Of a stretch of DNA of 15,373 nt, positions 1-6,523 are shown piece after piece; positions within the stretch are counted from its first letter, which is position 1, and every line of letters begins with the position of its first letter. Under the pieces are notes generated by a model. It searched no databases. It saw only the letters and a list, made by a program, of their open reading frames with translations, and was not told where the DNA came from. The stretch spans positions 1 through 15,373 of the forward strand of contig JBILVQ010000054.1 of the NCBI GenBank assembly GCA_044370375.1. The letters run 5' to 3'. This DNA is from JBILVQ01 sp044370375. Lineage in GTDB: Bacteria > Bacteroidota > Bacteroidia > UBA4408. Both the position numbers and the translations under genes were made by a program.

Positions 1-1352
1 AACTGCGACTTAATTGCTGCAGCTTTCTCAGCACCATCACGGGCTGCTATTAAATCCATCTCAAACTTCTTCCTCTCATCGATATCAAGGATGGTACCAA
101 ATAATTTAACTACCCTTTGTTGATCATCAAATACTGGCTTAACCACCATCTGAATATTCTTAAGTTTATCCGGACCAAGAAACAATCTTAAATCGTAGGT
201 CTGTGGAACCCCTTCTCGTGTTGCTCTTTCAATCATTTGTAAATGAAGAGGCATATCTTCAGGGTGAAGAATTTTCAAATAATTTCCTATCCTCGGATTT
301 CTATCCGATTCATTCCATGCAAGTATATGATAGGTAACCTTTGAAAACTGTAATTCACGGGCAAGCAAATCATACTCCCAGCTACCGATGCGGGTAATTT
401 CCTGTGCCTCAATGAGCCGTTCCTCCCCTTTTCGCAAATCATTCCTCATCTTCAACAATGATTTTCCCAAAGTATCTTCTTCACTCAAAGGTGTATGTTC
501 GGCAGAAAAGTTACCCTGCCCAATTTGGTCGGCAAAATGAACTGTTTTACGCAAAGCTGCAGATAACTGATTAACAGAATCAATCATATCAGAAATCTCG
601 TCTTCTTGGTTGCGTTCAGGAATTTCATTAATTACTCCTTTACCCAAATTATTGATAATGTCCTTCATCTGAACAATAGGAGATGAAATTAACCGGGAAT
701 TGTAAAAGGAAAACAGCAAGGATAATCCAACTAAAAAAAGAGACAAAACAAATACCAGATTTCTTAGAAAATTGGAAGAGTCAATCAAATCTTTCTCGTC
801 TTTCACGATCTCTACTTTCTTGAGATCAATTAAGTGATTTATTTGTCCAAGGATTTTTGCAGACAGCGGAAAAACTTCTTCTTCAAGCAAAAGCTCTGCT
901 TGCATTTTTCTGGCCGCTTCTTCATAATCATTAAAGCTTACCAACATGGTCATGACTTGATGTTGAGAAGCCATTAATTCTTTTGACGCTTTTAATATAT
1001 TACTAAGATTCTGCCGCTGCAAGGAATTCCAACTGGCCGAAAGCTCACCGATTCTTTTAATCAACAAAGGAAACTCTTGATCATGAAGCTTAGAAAGATT
1101 TTCTTTCTCTGTAGATTTTGCCGGCAAGAAAACCCAATTGGTAGTATACATTTTCGATTCATTTATCAACAATTTGAATCGCTCCAACTCTTGAAGTGAT
1201 GGGTTCGAATTCTCAAACACCCTATCGGTTAAATCAATATTCTTTTCTAGGATAAAATAAGTTACCAAGGCATTCGCCGAAAAAGCAAGAATCAAAATAA
1301 GAAAACTATAAAACAACCTTCTATGGATGGTTAACCTGGACTTTTTCTTCAT
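1..1352 (-). CDS. Membrane sensor protein with HAMP and PAS domains, probable histidine kinase, 3' part cut by window edge
   Basis: This open frame starts at the ATG at 1352-1350 and runs without a stop for 450 codons to the left edge, so the C-terminus is missing. A basic N-terminus precedes TM1 (about residues 13-35). A helical periplasmic region (about 36-195) resembles a four-helix-bundle sensor, and TM2 spans about 196-217. A HAMP-type linker follows (about 218-272), then a second HAMP-like or helical segment (about 273-310). A PAS_3-like fold with a PAC tail occupies about 315-430 (GSWEYD at 323-328, HPEDM at 363-367, FGTILDIDERKK at 418-429). The last residues, ARDGAEKAAAIKSQ (437-450), are the coiled-coil lead-in that in hybrid kinases directly precedes the FLSxMSHEIRTP phosphoacceptor helix, so I infer HisKA/HATPase beyond the edge; a GGDEF output cannot be excluded. 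It is the last gene visible in the YfiR-TonB receptor operon, 15 bp after the receptor stop. No Shine-Dalgarno is visible. Confidence 0.85.
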   Translation of the reverse strand, partial: MKKKSRLTIHRRLFYSFLILILAFSANALVTYFILEKNIDLTDRVFENSNPSLQELERFKLLINESKMYTTNWVFLPAKSTEKENLSKLHDQEFPLLIKRIGELSASWNSLQRQNLSNILKASKELMASQHQVMTMLVSFNDYEEAARKMQAELLLEEEVFPLSAKILGQINHLIDLKKVEIVKDEKDLIDSSNFLRNLVFVLSLFLVGLSLLFSFYNSRLISSPIVQMKDIINNLGKGVINEIPERNQEDEISDMIDSVNQLSAALRKTVHFADQIGQGNFSAEHTPLSEEDTLGKSLLKMRNDLRKGEERLIEAQEITRIGSWEYDLLARELQFSKVTYHILAWNESDRNPRIGNYLKILHPEDMPLHLQMIERATREGVPQTYDLRLFLGPDKLKNIQMVVKPVFDDQQRVVKLFGTILDIDERKKFEMDLIAARDGAEKAAAIKSQ

Positions 1353-1367
1353 GGACTTTTCGCTTGC

Positions 1368-3335
1368 TTAAGGTTTACCTTTTAATACGGTCCATCTTAA
1401 CCGAACGGTTAGTTCTCTTCCCGGACCCGGCAATGGACCACTGCCGGATCGGTAGGCCTGAATAAATTTATAGCGCTGATCCAAGATATCATTCATACCT
1501 ATCGACAAATCTAAAACATCAAACAAAGCCTTGGTCCCAACATAAGCAGTTATTAGATAAGTCTCCGGCTGAGAAAAGGGTTCGTCAACACTATTGTAAC
1601 CATAGCGTTTACCATAATAAATTCCGGAAACGCCAAAATAAAGGTACTTATTGATTTGCCGTGTATAATCACAGGCAATTTTAACAGCGGGCGTTGCAAT
1701 TAAAACATTCGAATTCTGTTCAACGGAAAAAACATCTACCAAATTATTGGAAGGTCGGTAAAAGGAAAAAGAAGAGGCTAAGAAATTTTTCTCGTTCTTC
1801 CAGCGGTAGGAAAACTCTGTGCCCAAAGATCCTGTTCGCGCACCGTTAAAATAAGTCTCGATTCCTTCCTCTTTGGTATAAATGATTGGTCGGAAAATAT
1901 CAATATAAAAAAAAGTTATCGCCATCTGATTAAAGGAATTAAAAGAATAATTAAGTTCAATTTCTTTATCGTAGGTTCTTTCCGGCTTGATGGTCCTATT
2001 CAAATCAATATTAATAATGGTAGGTGCCCGAAAGGCCTCGTTGTATTGAATGTCGAAACCAAACTTATTCCATTGAGCGCTTAAGTTAATTCGTGGAACA
2101 AGCACTGCCCCGTAAACATTATGCTTCTCATAACGAAGACCAGGAGTTAAAATAAATTTCTTCCACTTTAACGTAGCTTGTGTGTAAATGGAATAATTAA
2201 AAAACTGAACGCTTGTTTGACCGTTATAGGAAAACCGCAGCGGTGTATTCTCCTCAAAATAACTTGAATAATCATTCTGGTACCTTGCACCTGCCAACAA
2301 ACTAAAGTTTGAATTGAAAATATAATTACCGATAAGCCCACCCTCTGTTCTTACATTATAAAAATTCTCGAAATAAACAGAATCGTGGTAATCAATAAAT
2401 CTCCAAGGATAATGGGACTTATTCCACAGAAAAGGGGTAATACTCAATTTTTCGCTCAAGGAAAACTTCCTTCTGATACTTACAATATGAGACAAATGCT
2501 GATATCCGAAATTGGCTTCAGTAACATCATGTTGAAGGTTATCAAGAATATAACGAAACTCAATTTTTTTGAAATCAATTCCGCAATTGATATAATTTCC
2601 CGAAACTCCTGAACTATCTTTATAACCTATCAAAGGTAAGGTATCGTTATCCCTAAACTCTTGGTTGCTAAAATTTCCATCAAACAAGTTAGCAGCTATA
2701 GAAAGCGAAAATCCATTCTTAAAAGACTTTCCACCCGAAATTCCCACTGATCTTCTTGCCAACAAATCGCTAAACCTCCCATATTGAGCAGACAAAACAA
2801 CCCCGTTTATTTCATTTCCTTTTCTGGTGATAATGTTGACAACCGCAAGAGCAGCATTTCCGCCATAAACAACCGAACCAGGGCCACGAATAATCTCAAT
2901 TTGCTTTACATTGATGATGGGATAATGTTGCAAAAACTGCAAAGTGCCATAAGCTGTTTCATGCATTTCATGCCCATCAACCAAAAACAACATCTTTCCC
3001 TCTTGTGCCCATAAACCACGAACCGTAGGCCCAATAATATTCTCAACATCTTGTGCAAAATCAAATCCCGGTACCTTTCTTAATACATCAATGATATCCC
3101 TACTCCCACTGTATTTAATTTCATCGCTACTGATAATTGTAACAACCCCGGCAGCCTCAGAAACTAAATCTTTTTGGCCGGATGAAACCGTAACTTTAAG
3201 GTTAAGCAATTCTTCTAAGGTTAAATCTTCAAACTTGACAGAAAGTGTATCTTGTGCAAAAGCATCGTTAATACAAGCGAATCTCGTCATCATAAAGAAA
3301 ACCAAAAGCCAAAATATTTTGAAAAAATTCTTCAT
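1368..3335 (-). CDS. TonB-dependent outer-membrane receptor of a YfiR-linked signalling operon
   Basis: The protein has 655 residues, a normal length for a plug-plus-22-strand-barrel receptor without a carboxypeptidase-like extension. A signal peptide is cleaved probably after AFA (residues 25-27). The following segment, with DLTLEELLNLKVTV at 37-50, is typical of the TonB-box region of colicin I receptor-like proteins. The plug covers about 55-172, with VRGLW at 105-109, FLVDG at 117-121, IEIIRGPGSVVYGG at 146-159 and VVNIITRKG at 165-173. The rest is an aromatic-rich barrel ending in ELTVRLRWTVLKGKP. The family imports or senses siderophores, cobalamin and similar ligands using TonB energy; the ligand here is unknown. 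The gene lies 2 bp after a YfiR-like gene and 15 bp before a sensor gene, with no SusD partner, so I infer a sensing role at least as much as nutrient uptake. The ATG at 3335-3333 is the clear start. Confidence 0.93.
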   Translation of the reverse strand: MKNFFKIFWLLVFFMMTRFACINDAFAQDTLSVKFEDLTLEELLNLKVTVSSGQKDLVSEAAGVVTIISSDEIKYSGSRDIIDVLRKVPGFDFAQDVENIIGPTVRGLWAQEGKMLFLVDGHEMHETAYGTLQFLQHYPIINVKQIEIIRGPGSVVYGGNAALAVVNIITRKGNEINGVVLSAQYGRFSDLLARRSVGISGGKSFKNGFSLSIAANLFDGNFSNQEFRDNDTLPLIGYKDSSGVSGNYINCGIDFKKIEFRYILDNLQHDVTEANFGYQHLSHIVSIRRKFSLSEKLSITPFLWNKSHYPWRFIDYHDSVYFENFYNVRTEGGLIGNYIFNSNFSLLAGARYQNDYSSYFEENTPLRFSYNGQTSVQFFNYSIYTQATLKWKKFILTPGLRYEKHNVYGAVLVPRINLSAQWNKFGFDIQYNEAFRAPTIINIDLNRTIKPERTYDKEIELNYSFNSFNQMAITFFYIDIFRPIIYTKEEGIETYFNGARTGSLGTEFSYRWKNEKNFLASSFSFYRPSNNLVDVFSVEQNSNVLIATPAVKIACDYTRQINKYLYFGVSGIYYGKRYGYNSVDEPFSQPETYLITAYVGTKALFDVLDLSIGMNDILDQRYKFIQAYRSGSGPLPGPGRELTVRLRWTVLKGKP

Positions 3336-3337
3336 TT

Positions 3338-3877
3338 CTATTGAATTTTGGTGGCTAATTTCAAAAGCTCATTCGACACCTTAAGGTTCCTTGAAAGCAT
3401 CTTTGTTTTGTTTATTTCGAACCGCAATTTTTCTTCACGGACCAGAAAATTAATCATGGAACCTTTTCTTAACAAACCGTCCTGCTCGGTGATCACCAAT
3501 ACAGGAAAACCATTGCTGGCATCATCCAAGGAGTTAAACTTCCCTGAACTTTCGGCTGATAAAAAAACAATGTCGTAGTTACTAGGCATAAAACCATTTA
3601 GCTCTTCTTCCTTTATCACTACTTTCTTACGATTCACCTGTTTGTCGCGAAGTAATTGTTGTAATTCAGAAGTTATGGGAGAGTTTCCAATTACCCCAAT
3701 TCTAAACTCATTTCGCATCGCATTGGGAGGCCAATCAATATACTTTGTGAAATGATAAATAAACATTGCATGCAACTTATAATTCAAACGATCCTCAACC
3801 GCTGGCAAGGGTTTAAATCCAACCAAAAGCAATTCACTCATCAATAGAATAAACAATATGTAGGCCGACTTACGCAA
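3338..3877 (-). CDS. YfiR/HmsC-like periplasmic protein (DUF4154), TTG start
   Basis: The product has 179 residues. A hydrophobic N-terminus (RK at 2-3, then about 5-20) is a probable signal peptide. YfiR-family motifs follow: KYIDWP (45-50), FRIGVIGNSP (58-67), YDIVFLS (101-107), GSMINF (139-144), LRFEIN (151-156) and LKVSNELLKLA (165-175). In Pseudomonas, YfiR is a periplasmic repressor of the membrane diguanylate cyclase YfiN and is itself released by the outer-membrane protein YfiB; by analogy this protein may pass a signal from the receptor encoded next to it to the membrane sensor. The longest reading starts at a TTG (3877-3875), with an in-frame TAA two codons further upstream. The first in-frame ATG (3841-3839) would remove the basic end of the signal peptide, so I prefer TTG. 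There are no cysteines at all, unlike the disulfide-bonded Pseudomonas YfiR. It is first in the operon. Confidence 0.88.
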   Translation of the reverse strand: MRKSAYILFILLMSELLLVGFKPLPAVEDRLNYKLHAMFIYHFTKYIDWPPNAMRNEFRIGVIGNSPITSELQQLLRDKQVNRKKVVIKEEELNGFMPSNYDIVFLSAESSGKFNSLDDASNGFPVLVITEQDGLLRKGSMINFLVREEKLRFEINKTKMLSRNLKVSNELLKLATKIQ

Positions 3878-4104
3878 AACTTAAGGATGGTCGTTGAAAA
3901 TCATTTTAATTCAATACCCAATAAAGTTATTATTTAAAAAAATGGATATTAGTTTTTTATTAGTAAAATTCGACAAAACATAAAAATTAATGGACGAATA
4001 ACTAAAAACAAAGTATAAAAAAAAGAAGAACCGCTGTCCCTAACGAATGAACTCATTAAAACATTTTACCAAAACAACACACTCCGGATGTTCAAGAAAT
4101 TAAA
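3878..4104. other. AT-rich intergenic region upstream of the YfiR operon
   Basis: These 227 bases separate the CDGSH gene, which ends here, from the YfiR-like gene, which starts here; both are on minus. The stretch is very AT-rich and holds no credible gene. It must contain the promoter of the YfiR-TonB-sensor operon, but no clean pair of boxes is visible. On the minus strand the nearest matches to TAnnTTTG are TAACTTTA (3929-3922) and TATGTTTT (3982-3975), neither with a TTTG box at normal distance. Weak symmetric features are TTGAA-N11-TTCAA (3894-3914) and a direct repeat TATTAGT (3947-3953 and 3958-3964) with an 11 bp period. No convincing terminator hairpin for the CDGSH gene was seen; a T-run on the minus strand (about 4025-4018) lacks a stem. 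Confidence 0.5.
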
Positions 4105-4530
4105 TCAGCCTTTGAAATCAACTTTTCGGTGCGTTCCATCACAAAAGGGCTTGTTGGCAGATGCACCGCAACGGCAGAAGGCAGTTACATTATTTCTTGA
4201 AATCTCATTCCCACTTTTATCCTTGATCAACAAATCACCATGAACCAATAAAGGACCATTTTCCGATACCTCAACAAGGCTTGGTTGCCCTGAAACATTG
4301 GAGTCTGTCGATGTCTCGTTGTAAAAATAACTTAAAGCTCCACTGGGGCATTTGCTAATTTGATCTACGATTTTTTCTGTAGTAGCGTGTTCGGGGGTTG
4401 TCCACGGTCGTTTACGCGGATCGAAAACCTCAGGAAGGCCTCTGAAACAATTTGTAGAATGAATACATTGGTTCGGTTTCCAAAAAATGGTAATTTCACC
4501 ATTGCTGTATTTTTTAATAATTTCCTTCAT
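4105..4530 (-). CDS. Two-domain iron-sulfur protein: YjdI-like [4Fe-4S] domain plus CDGSH domain
   Basis: The product has 141 residues and no signal peptide, so it is probably cytoplasmic. The N-terminal part (about 8-70) matches the Fer4_19/YjdI family, with cysteines C22, C28 and C61 in the contexts QCIHSTNCFRGLPEVF and ISKCPSGALSYF. The C-terminal part (about 88-138) is a CDGSH iron-sulfur domain of the mitoNEET type: CRCGASANKPFCDGTH gives ligands C119, C121, C130 and H134, the usual three-Cys one-His set for a [2Fe-2S] cluster. The family is thought to serve in electron transfer, cluster transfer or redox sensing; the precise role is not known. Its ATG overlaps the stop of the OsmC-like gene by 4 bp (ATGA), which implies coupled translation and a shared job, perhaps in thiol or peroxide stress. 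All expected ligands are present. Confidence 0.9.
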   Translation of the reverse strand: MKEIIKKYSNGEITIFWKPNQCIHSTNCFRGLPEVFDPRKRPWTTPEHATTEKIVDQISKCPSGALSYFYNETSTDSNVSGQPSLVEVSENGPLLVHGDLLIKDKSGNEISRNNVTAFCRCGASANKPFCDGTHRKVDFKG

Positions 4531-4913
4531 ACTATACTGGTTTTAATCGCAACTTGTTGGTTAAGGATTTTATGCACCGGACATGCATTCGCAATCTGCA
4601 ACAAACGAAGGTTTTGCTCCTCATTCAGCACTCCTATTAACTTAATTTTTCGGTAGATGGTAAACAACTCACCCTCTATGGTTGATTCAATTTCTGTTTC
4701 AACGTTTTCTAAGTTCCATTGCTTTCTATCTGCATACATTCTCAAAGTAATGGAAGTACAGGCTGCAAGAGAAGAAAGCAGCAAATCAACCGGTGTAAAC
4801 CCTACATTTCCCCCACCATGTTCCAATGGTTCATCCGCCACTAACGAATGATTTCCATTGGAAATTTTAACTGCGTAATTTTGCTTATCAAGCAAGGAGA
4901 AAACCTTATTCAC
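4527..4913 (-). CDS. OsmC-like peroxide/thiol stress family protein, GTG start
   Basis: The product has 128 residues, the usual length for the OsmC/YhfA branch. Family marks are GFTPVDLLLSSLAACTSITLR around residues 38-58, with the first conserved cysteine in AACTS, and the second cysteine in ANACPVHKIL near the end. OsmC proteins reduce organic peroxides with this cysteine pair; the YhfA-like branch has no firmly known substrate, so the reaction is left open. The frame opens with GTG (4913-4911); the nearest upstream ATG (4923-4921) is out of frame and followed at once by a stop, and no internal ATG would keep the N-terminal strands. The stop overlaps the ATG of the downstream iron-sulfur gene by 4 bp. 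A possible promoter lies 18-25 bp upstream. Confidence 0.92.
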   Translation of the reverse strand: MNKVFSLLDKQNYAVKISNGNHSLVADEPLEHGGGNVGFTPVDLLLSSLAACTSITLRMYADRKQWNLENVETEIESTIEGELFTIYRKIKLIGVLNEEQNLRLLQIANACPVHKILNQQVAIKTSIV

Positions 4914-4930
4914 AAAATTACATGATTTTG

Positions 4931-4938
4931 TAAATTTA
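4931..4938 (-). promoter_or_regulatory. Possible -7 box of the OsmC/iron-sulfur operon
   Basis: On the minus strand 4938-4931 reads TAAATTTA, seven of eight positions of the Bacteroidota box TAnnTTTG. It lies 18-25 bp before the GTG start and would give a very short leader. An exact match, TAATTTTG (4920-4913), sits so close that its last base is the first base of the start codon, so it would initiate inside the gene and is less likely to serve this frame. The only nearby TTG (4953-4951) is 12 bp from the first box, too close for a normal -33 element. This is a weak call based on sequence alone. Confidence 0.25.
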
Positions 4939-4973
4939 ATAAAATTATCACAATCCCCCTCTGGTAAATTGCA

Positions 4974-5774
4974 CTAATGAATTGGTTCCCAACCGTAAGC
5001 ACCCAAACCAAACAATGCGAAATCATATTTGACAGGATCATTTTTGTCTAAATTTCGTAATACTGCATCTAATTCCTGTACTGCCTTCCAATCATTGACC
5101 GTTCTCTTTAACATTCCCAATTCCCTTGATGTATTGCCTGTATGAATATCCAAAGGGATTGAAAGTTTTGAAGGAGAAATAGAATTCCAAATTCCGAAAT
5201 CAACACCATGCTGATCCTTTCTCACCATCCACCGCAAAAACATGTTTAATCGCTTGCAAGCTGAATTTGCAGCAGGATTCCCGATATGTTTGGTTTGTCT
5301 CGGCATATGTGGAACCTCAAGCATTGCCTTTCTGAAATGCTCAATGGCAAATCCTGCATTTGCACCAGTTTGGTTAAAACCGTGGGCAAAAACTGATTCA
5401 AGACTTCCCCATTCTGTTAGGATGTTGCGCAATGCTCTGCAAAAAAACAAAAGGTCGGAACTTTGAAAAGTACGGTGCACAAACTTTGATTTCTGAATAC
5501 GTCTTTCTTCCTTCAACTGAAATCCGGTAATAAATTCATGAGGCGCATGGTCCATCAATTGAATAATCTTCTCGCCACTATGAATAATTGACTTTCTATT
5601 TCCCCATGCGATAGTGGCCATCAATAATCCTATCAACTCAATATCACGAGGAGAAGAAAAATGGTGAACAACAGAGATGGGGTCGCTCTCAATAAAACTA
5701 GAACGGTTATATACCAGAACTTTTTCATTCAGAAAATCTCTTAACCATACAATATCATTTGCCTTATTTTTCAT
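4974..5774 (-). CDS. TIGR02757 (DUF2400) family protein
   Basis: I use the ATG at 5774-5772, giving 266 residues starting MKNKANDIVW, the usual length of the family. The frame stays open upstream to 5966, but that extension has no family similarity and would run through the divergent gene starting at 5841. Recognisable family segments are ELIGLLMATIAWGNRKSI (about 53-70), RLNMFLRWMVRKD (about 176-188) with GVDFGIW after it, LSIPLDIHTGN (about 205-215) and DPVKYDFALFGLGAYGW close to the C-terminus. No enzymatic activity is established for the family. The helical pattern and the LDIHTG segment recall helix-hairpin-helix DNA glycosylases of the archaeal AGOG type, so a DNA-repair role is a guess only. 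It has its own promoter-like signal directly before the start codon. Confidence 0.88.
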   Translation of the reverse strand: MKNKANDIVWLRDFLNEKVLVYNRSSFIESDPISVVHHFSSPRDIELIGLLMATIAWGNRKSIIHSGEKIIQLMDHAPHEFITGFQLKEERRIQKSKFVHRTFQSSDLLFFCRALRNILTEWGSLESVFAHGFNQTGANAGFAIEHFRKAMLEVPHMPRQTKHIGNPAANSACKRLNMFLRWMVRKDQHGVDFGIWNSISPSKLSIPLDIHTGNTSRELGMLKRTVNDWKAVQELDAVLRNLDKNDPVKYDFALFGLGAYGWEPIH

Positions 5775-5778
5775 GGGG

Positions 5779-5813
5779 CAAAGGTAATTCAACAGAAGCA
5801 TTTTTTTGGCAAA
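5779..5813 (-). promoter_or_regulatory. Promoter of the TIGR02757 gene, probably giving a leaderless transcript
   Basis: On the minus strand a TTTG (5813-5810) is followed after 23 bp by TACCTTTG (5786-5779), an exact match to the Bacteroidota -7 box TAnnTTTG. Only four bases (CCCC) separate the box from the ATG at 5774. Since transcription in this phylum usually begins a few bases after the box, the mRNA would start at or very near the A of the start codon. Confidence 0.5.
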
Positions 5814-5835
5814 TAGGATACTTTTACGACCTTTG
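5805..5835 (+). promoter_or_regulatory. Promoter of the M50B-like gene, probably giving a leaderless transcript
   Basis: TTTG (5805-5808) is followed after 19 bp by GACCTTTG (5828-5835), seven of eight positions of TAnnTTTG at canonical spacing. Five bases then lead to the ATG at 5841. A second, weaker -7-like box TACTTTTA (5819-5826) lies just upstream but lacks a partner at normal distance. The -33 box here and that of the divergent gene form the interrupted palindrome TTTG-G-CAAA (5805-5813). Confidence 0.4.
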
Positions 5836-5840
5836 GTGAA

Positions 5841-6515
5841 ATGGAATGCTTTAACCGTTACCAAGCCGAATTCTTTATAGTCCTTGGCAGTCTGATCGTC
5901 CTTTATCTTCCCTATCTTGGAAAGTTTTTTAGAATCACCAATACCATGGTGCATGAAACCGGACATGCCATAATGGCTTTGTTTACAAGCGGTGAAGTAG
6001 ATAGCATTGAATTAAATCCAAATGCATCAGGGCTCACCAAAACCAAAAGCAAAAGTCGATGGGCCAGCATTTTGATAACCCTATCCGGTTACCTCTTTGC
6101 ATCCGGATTCGCCTGGCTTTCCTTTTGGATTCTTTCCAACAAAAACTATGTGTGGTTTTTTTACCTAATGTTGGCAACTGCCCTGCTTAATTTAATGTTA
6201 TGGGTGCGCTCGGGTTTCGGTATTCTTTGGCTATTAATTTTCATTACCACCATTGGTTTGGTTTGGTGGTATTTTCCCGGAAAAATAAGCGCTTGGTTTG
6301 CCCTTTCCTTGGCTACCATGCTTCAAGCTGAATCCCTGTTTACAACCTTTGTTCTACTAAAAATTTCTATAACAAAATCATCTGCAGCTGGCGATGCGAC
6401 ACAATTACAAAAAATACTCTGGCTGCCGGCAGTTATTTGGGCAATACTCTTCGTTTCCTTCGCACTTTTCTGTACTTATGCTGTCCTCGATATGTTACCA
6501 TGTATTTCCATCTGA
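5841..6515 (+). CDS. M50B-like integral-membrane metalloprotease
   Basis: The product has 224 residues with about six hydrophobic segments. The HExxH zinc motif is HETGH at residues 38-42 (VHETGHAIMALFTSGEV), followed by an LNPNASGLTKT segment and a polar stretch before the next membrane helix (LITLSGYLF). Further family-like marks are LMLWVRSGFGILW in the middle and GDATQLQKI before the last membrane segment, matching the PF13398 'peptidase M50B-like' layout rather than site-2 proteases with PDZ domains. The substrate is unknown. The start ATG follows a promoter-like signal closely. The gene ends 8 bp from the convergent stop of the glycosyltransferase gene; no hairpin terminator is visible between them. 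It is the only complete plus-strand gene in the window. Confidence 0.87.
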   Translation: MECFNRYQAEFFIVLGSLIVLYLPYLGKFFRITNTMVHETGHAIMALFTSGEVDSIELNPNASGLTKTKSKSRWASILITLSGYLFASGFAWLSFWILSNKNYVWFFYLMLATALLNLMLWVRSGFGILWLLIFITTIGLVWWYFPGKISAWFALSLATMLQAESLFTTFVLLKISITKSSAAGDATQLQKILWLPAVIWAILFVSFALFCTYAVLDMLPCISI

Positions 6516-6523
6516 GTTAAAGA

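Noticed and set aside
1425..1490. Possible lipoprotein or aromatic C-terminal barrel signature differences in the TonB receptor
   Set aside because: The cysteine in the signal region (residue 21) has Arg at the lipobox -3 position and the Ala-Gln site follows, so a lipoprotein is unlikely. The non-aromatic C-terminus, seven residues beyond the last strand-like Trp, is not enough to call truncation.
2385..3384. Several plus-strand frames of 75-97 codons opposite the TonB receptor gene
   Set aside because: They are antisense frames in a clearly coding minus-strand gene and lack any domain or signal-peptide features.
4047..4058. Small inverted repeat AATGA-AC-TCATT as a terminator after the CDGSH gene
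   Set aside because: The stem is only five AT-rich pairs with a two-base loop and is not followed by a T-run in the needed position.
5775..5966. Upstream extension of the TIGR02757 gene to a start at 5966 (330 aa)
   Set aside because: The extra 64 residues show no family similarity, cross the promoter-like boxes and overlap the divergent M50B-like gene by more than 120 bases. The ATG at 5774 gives the normal family length.
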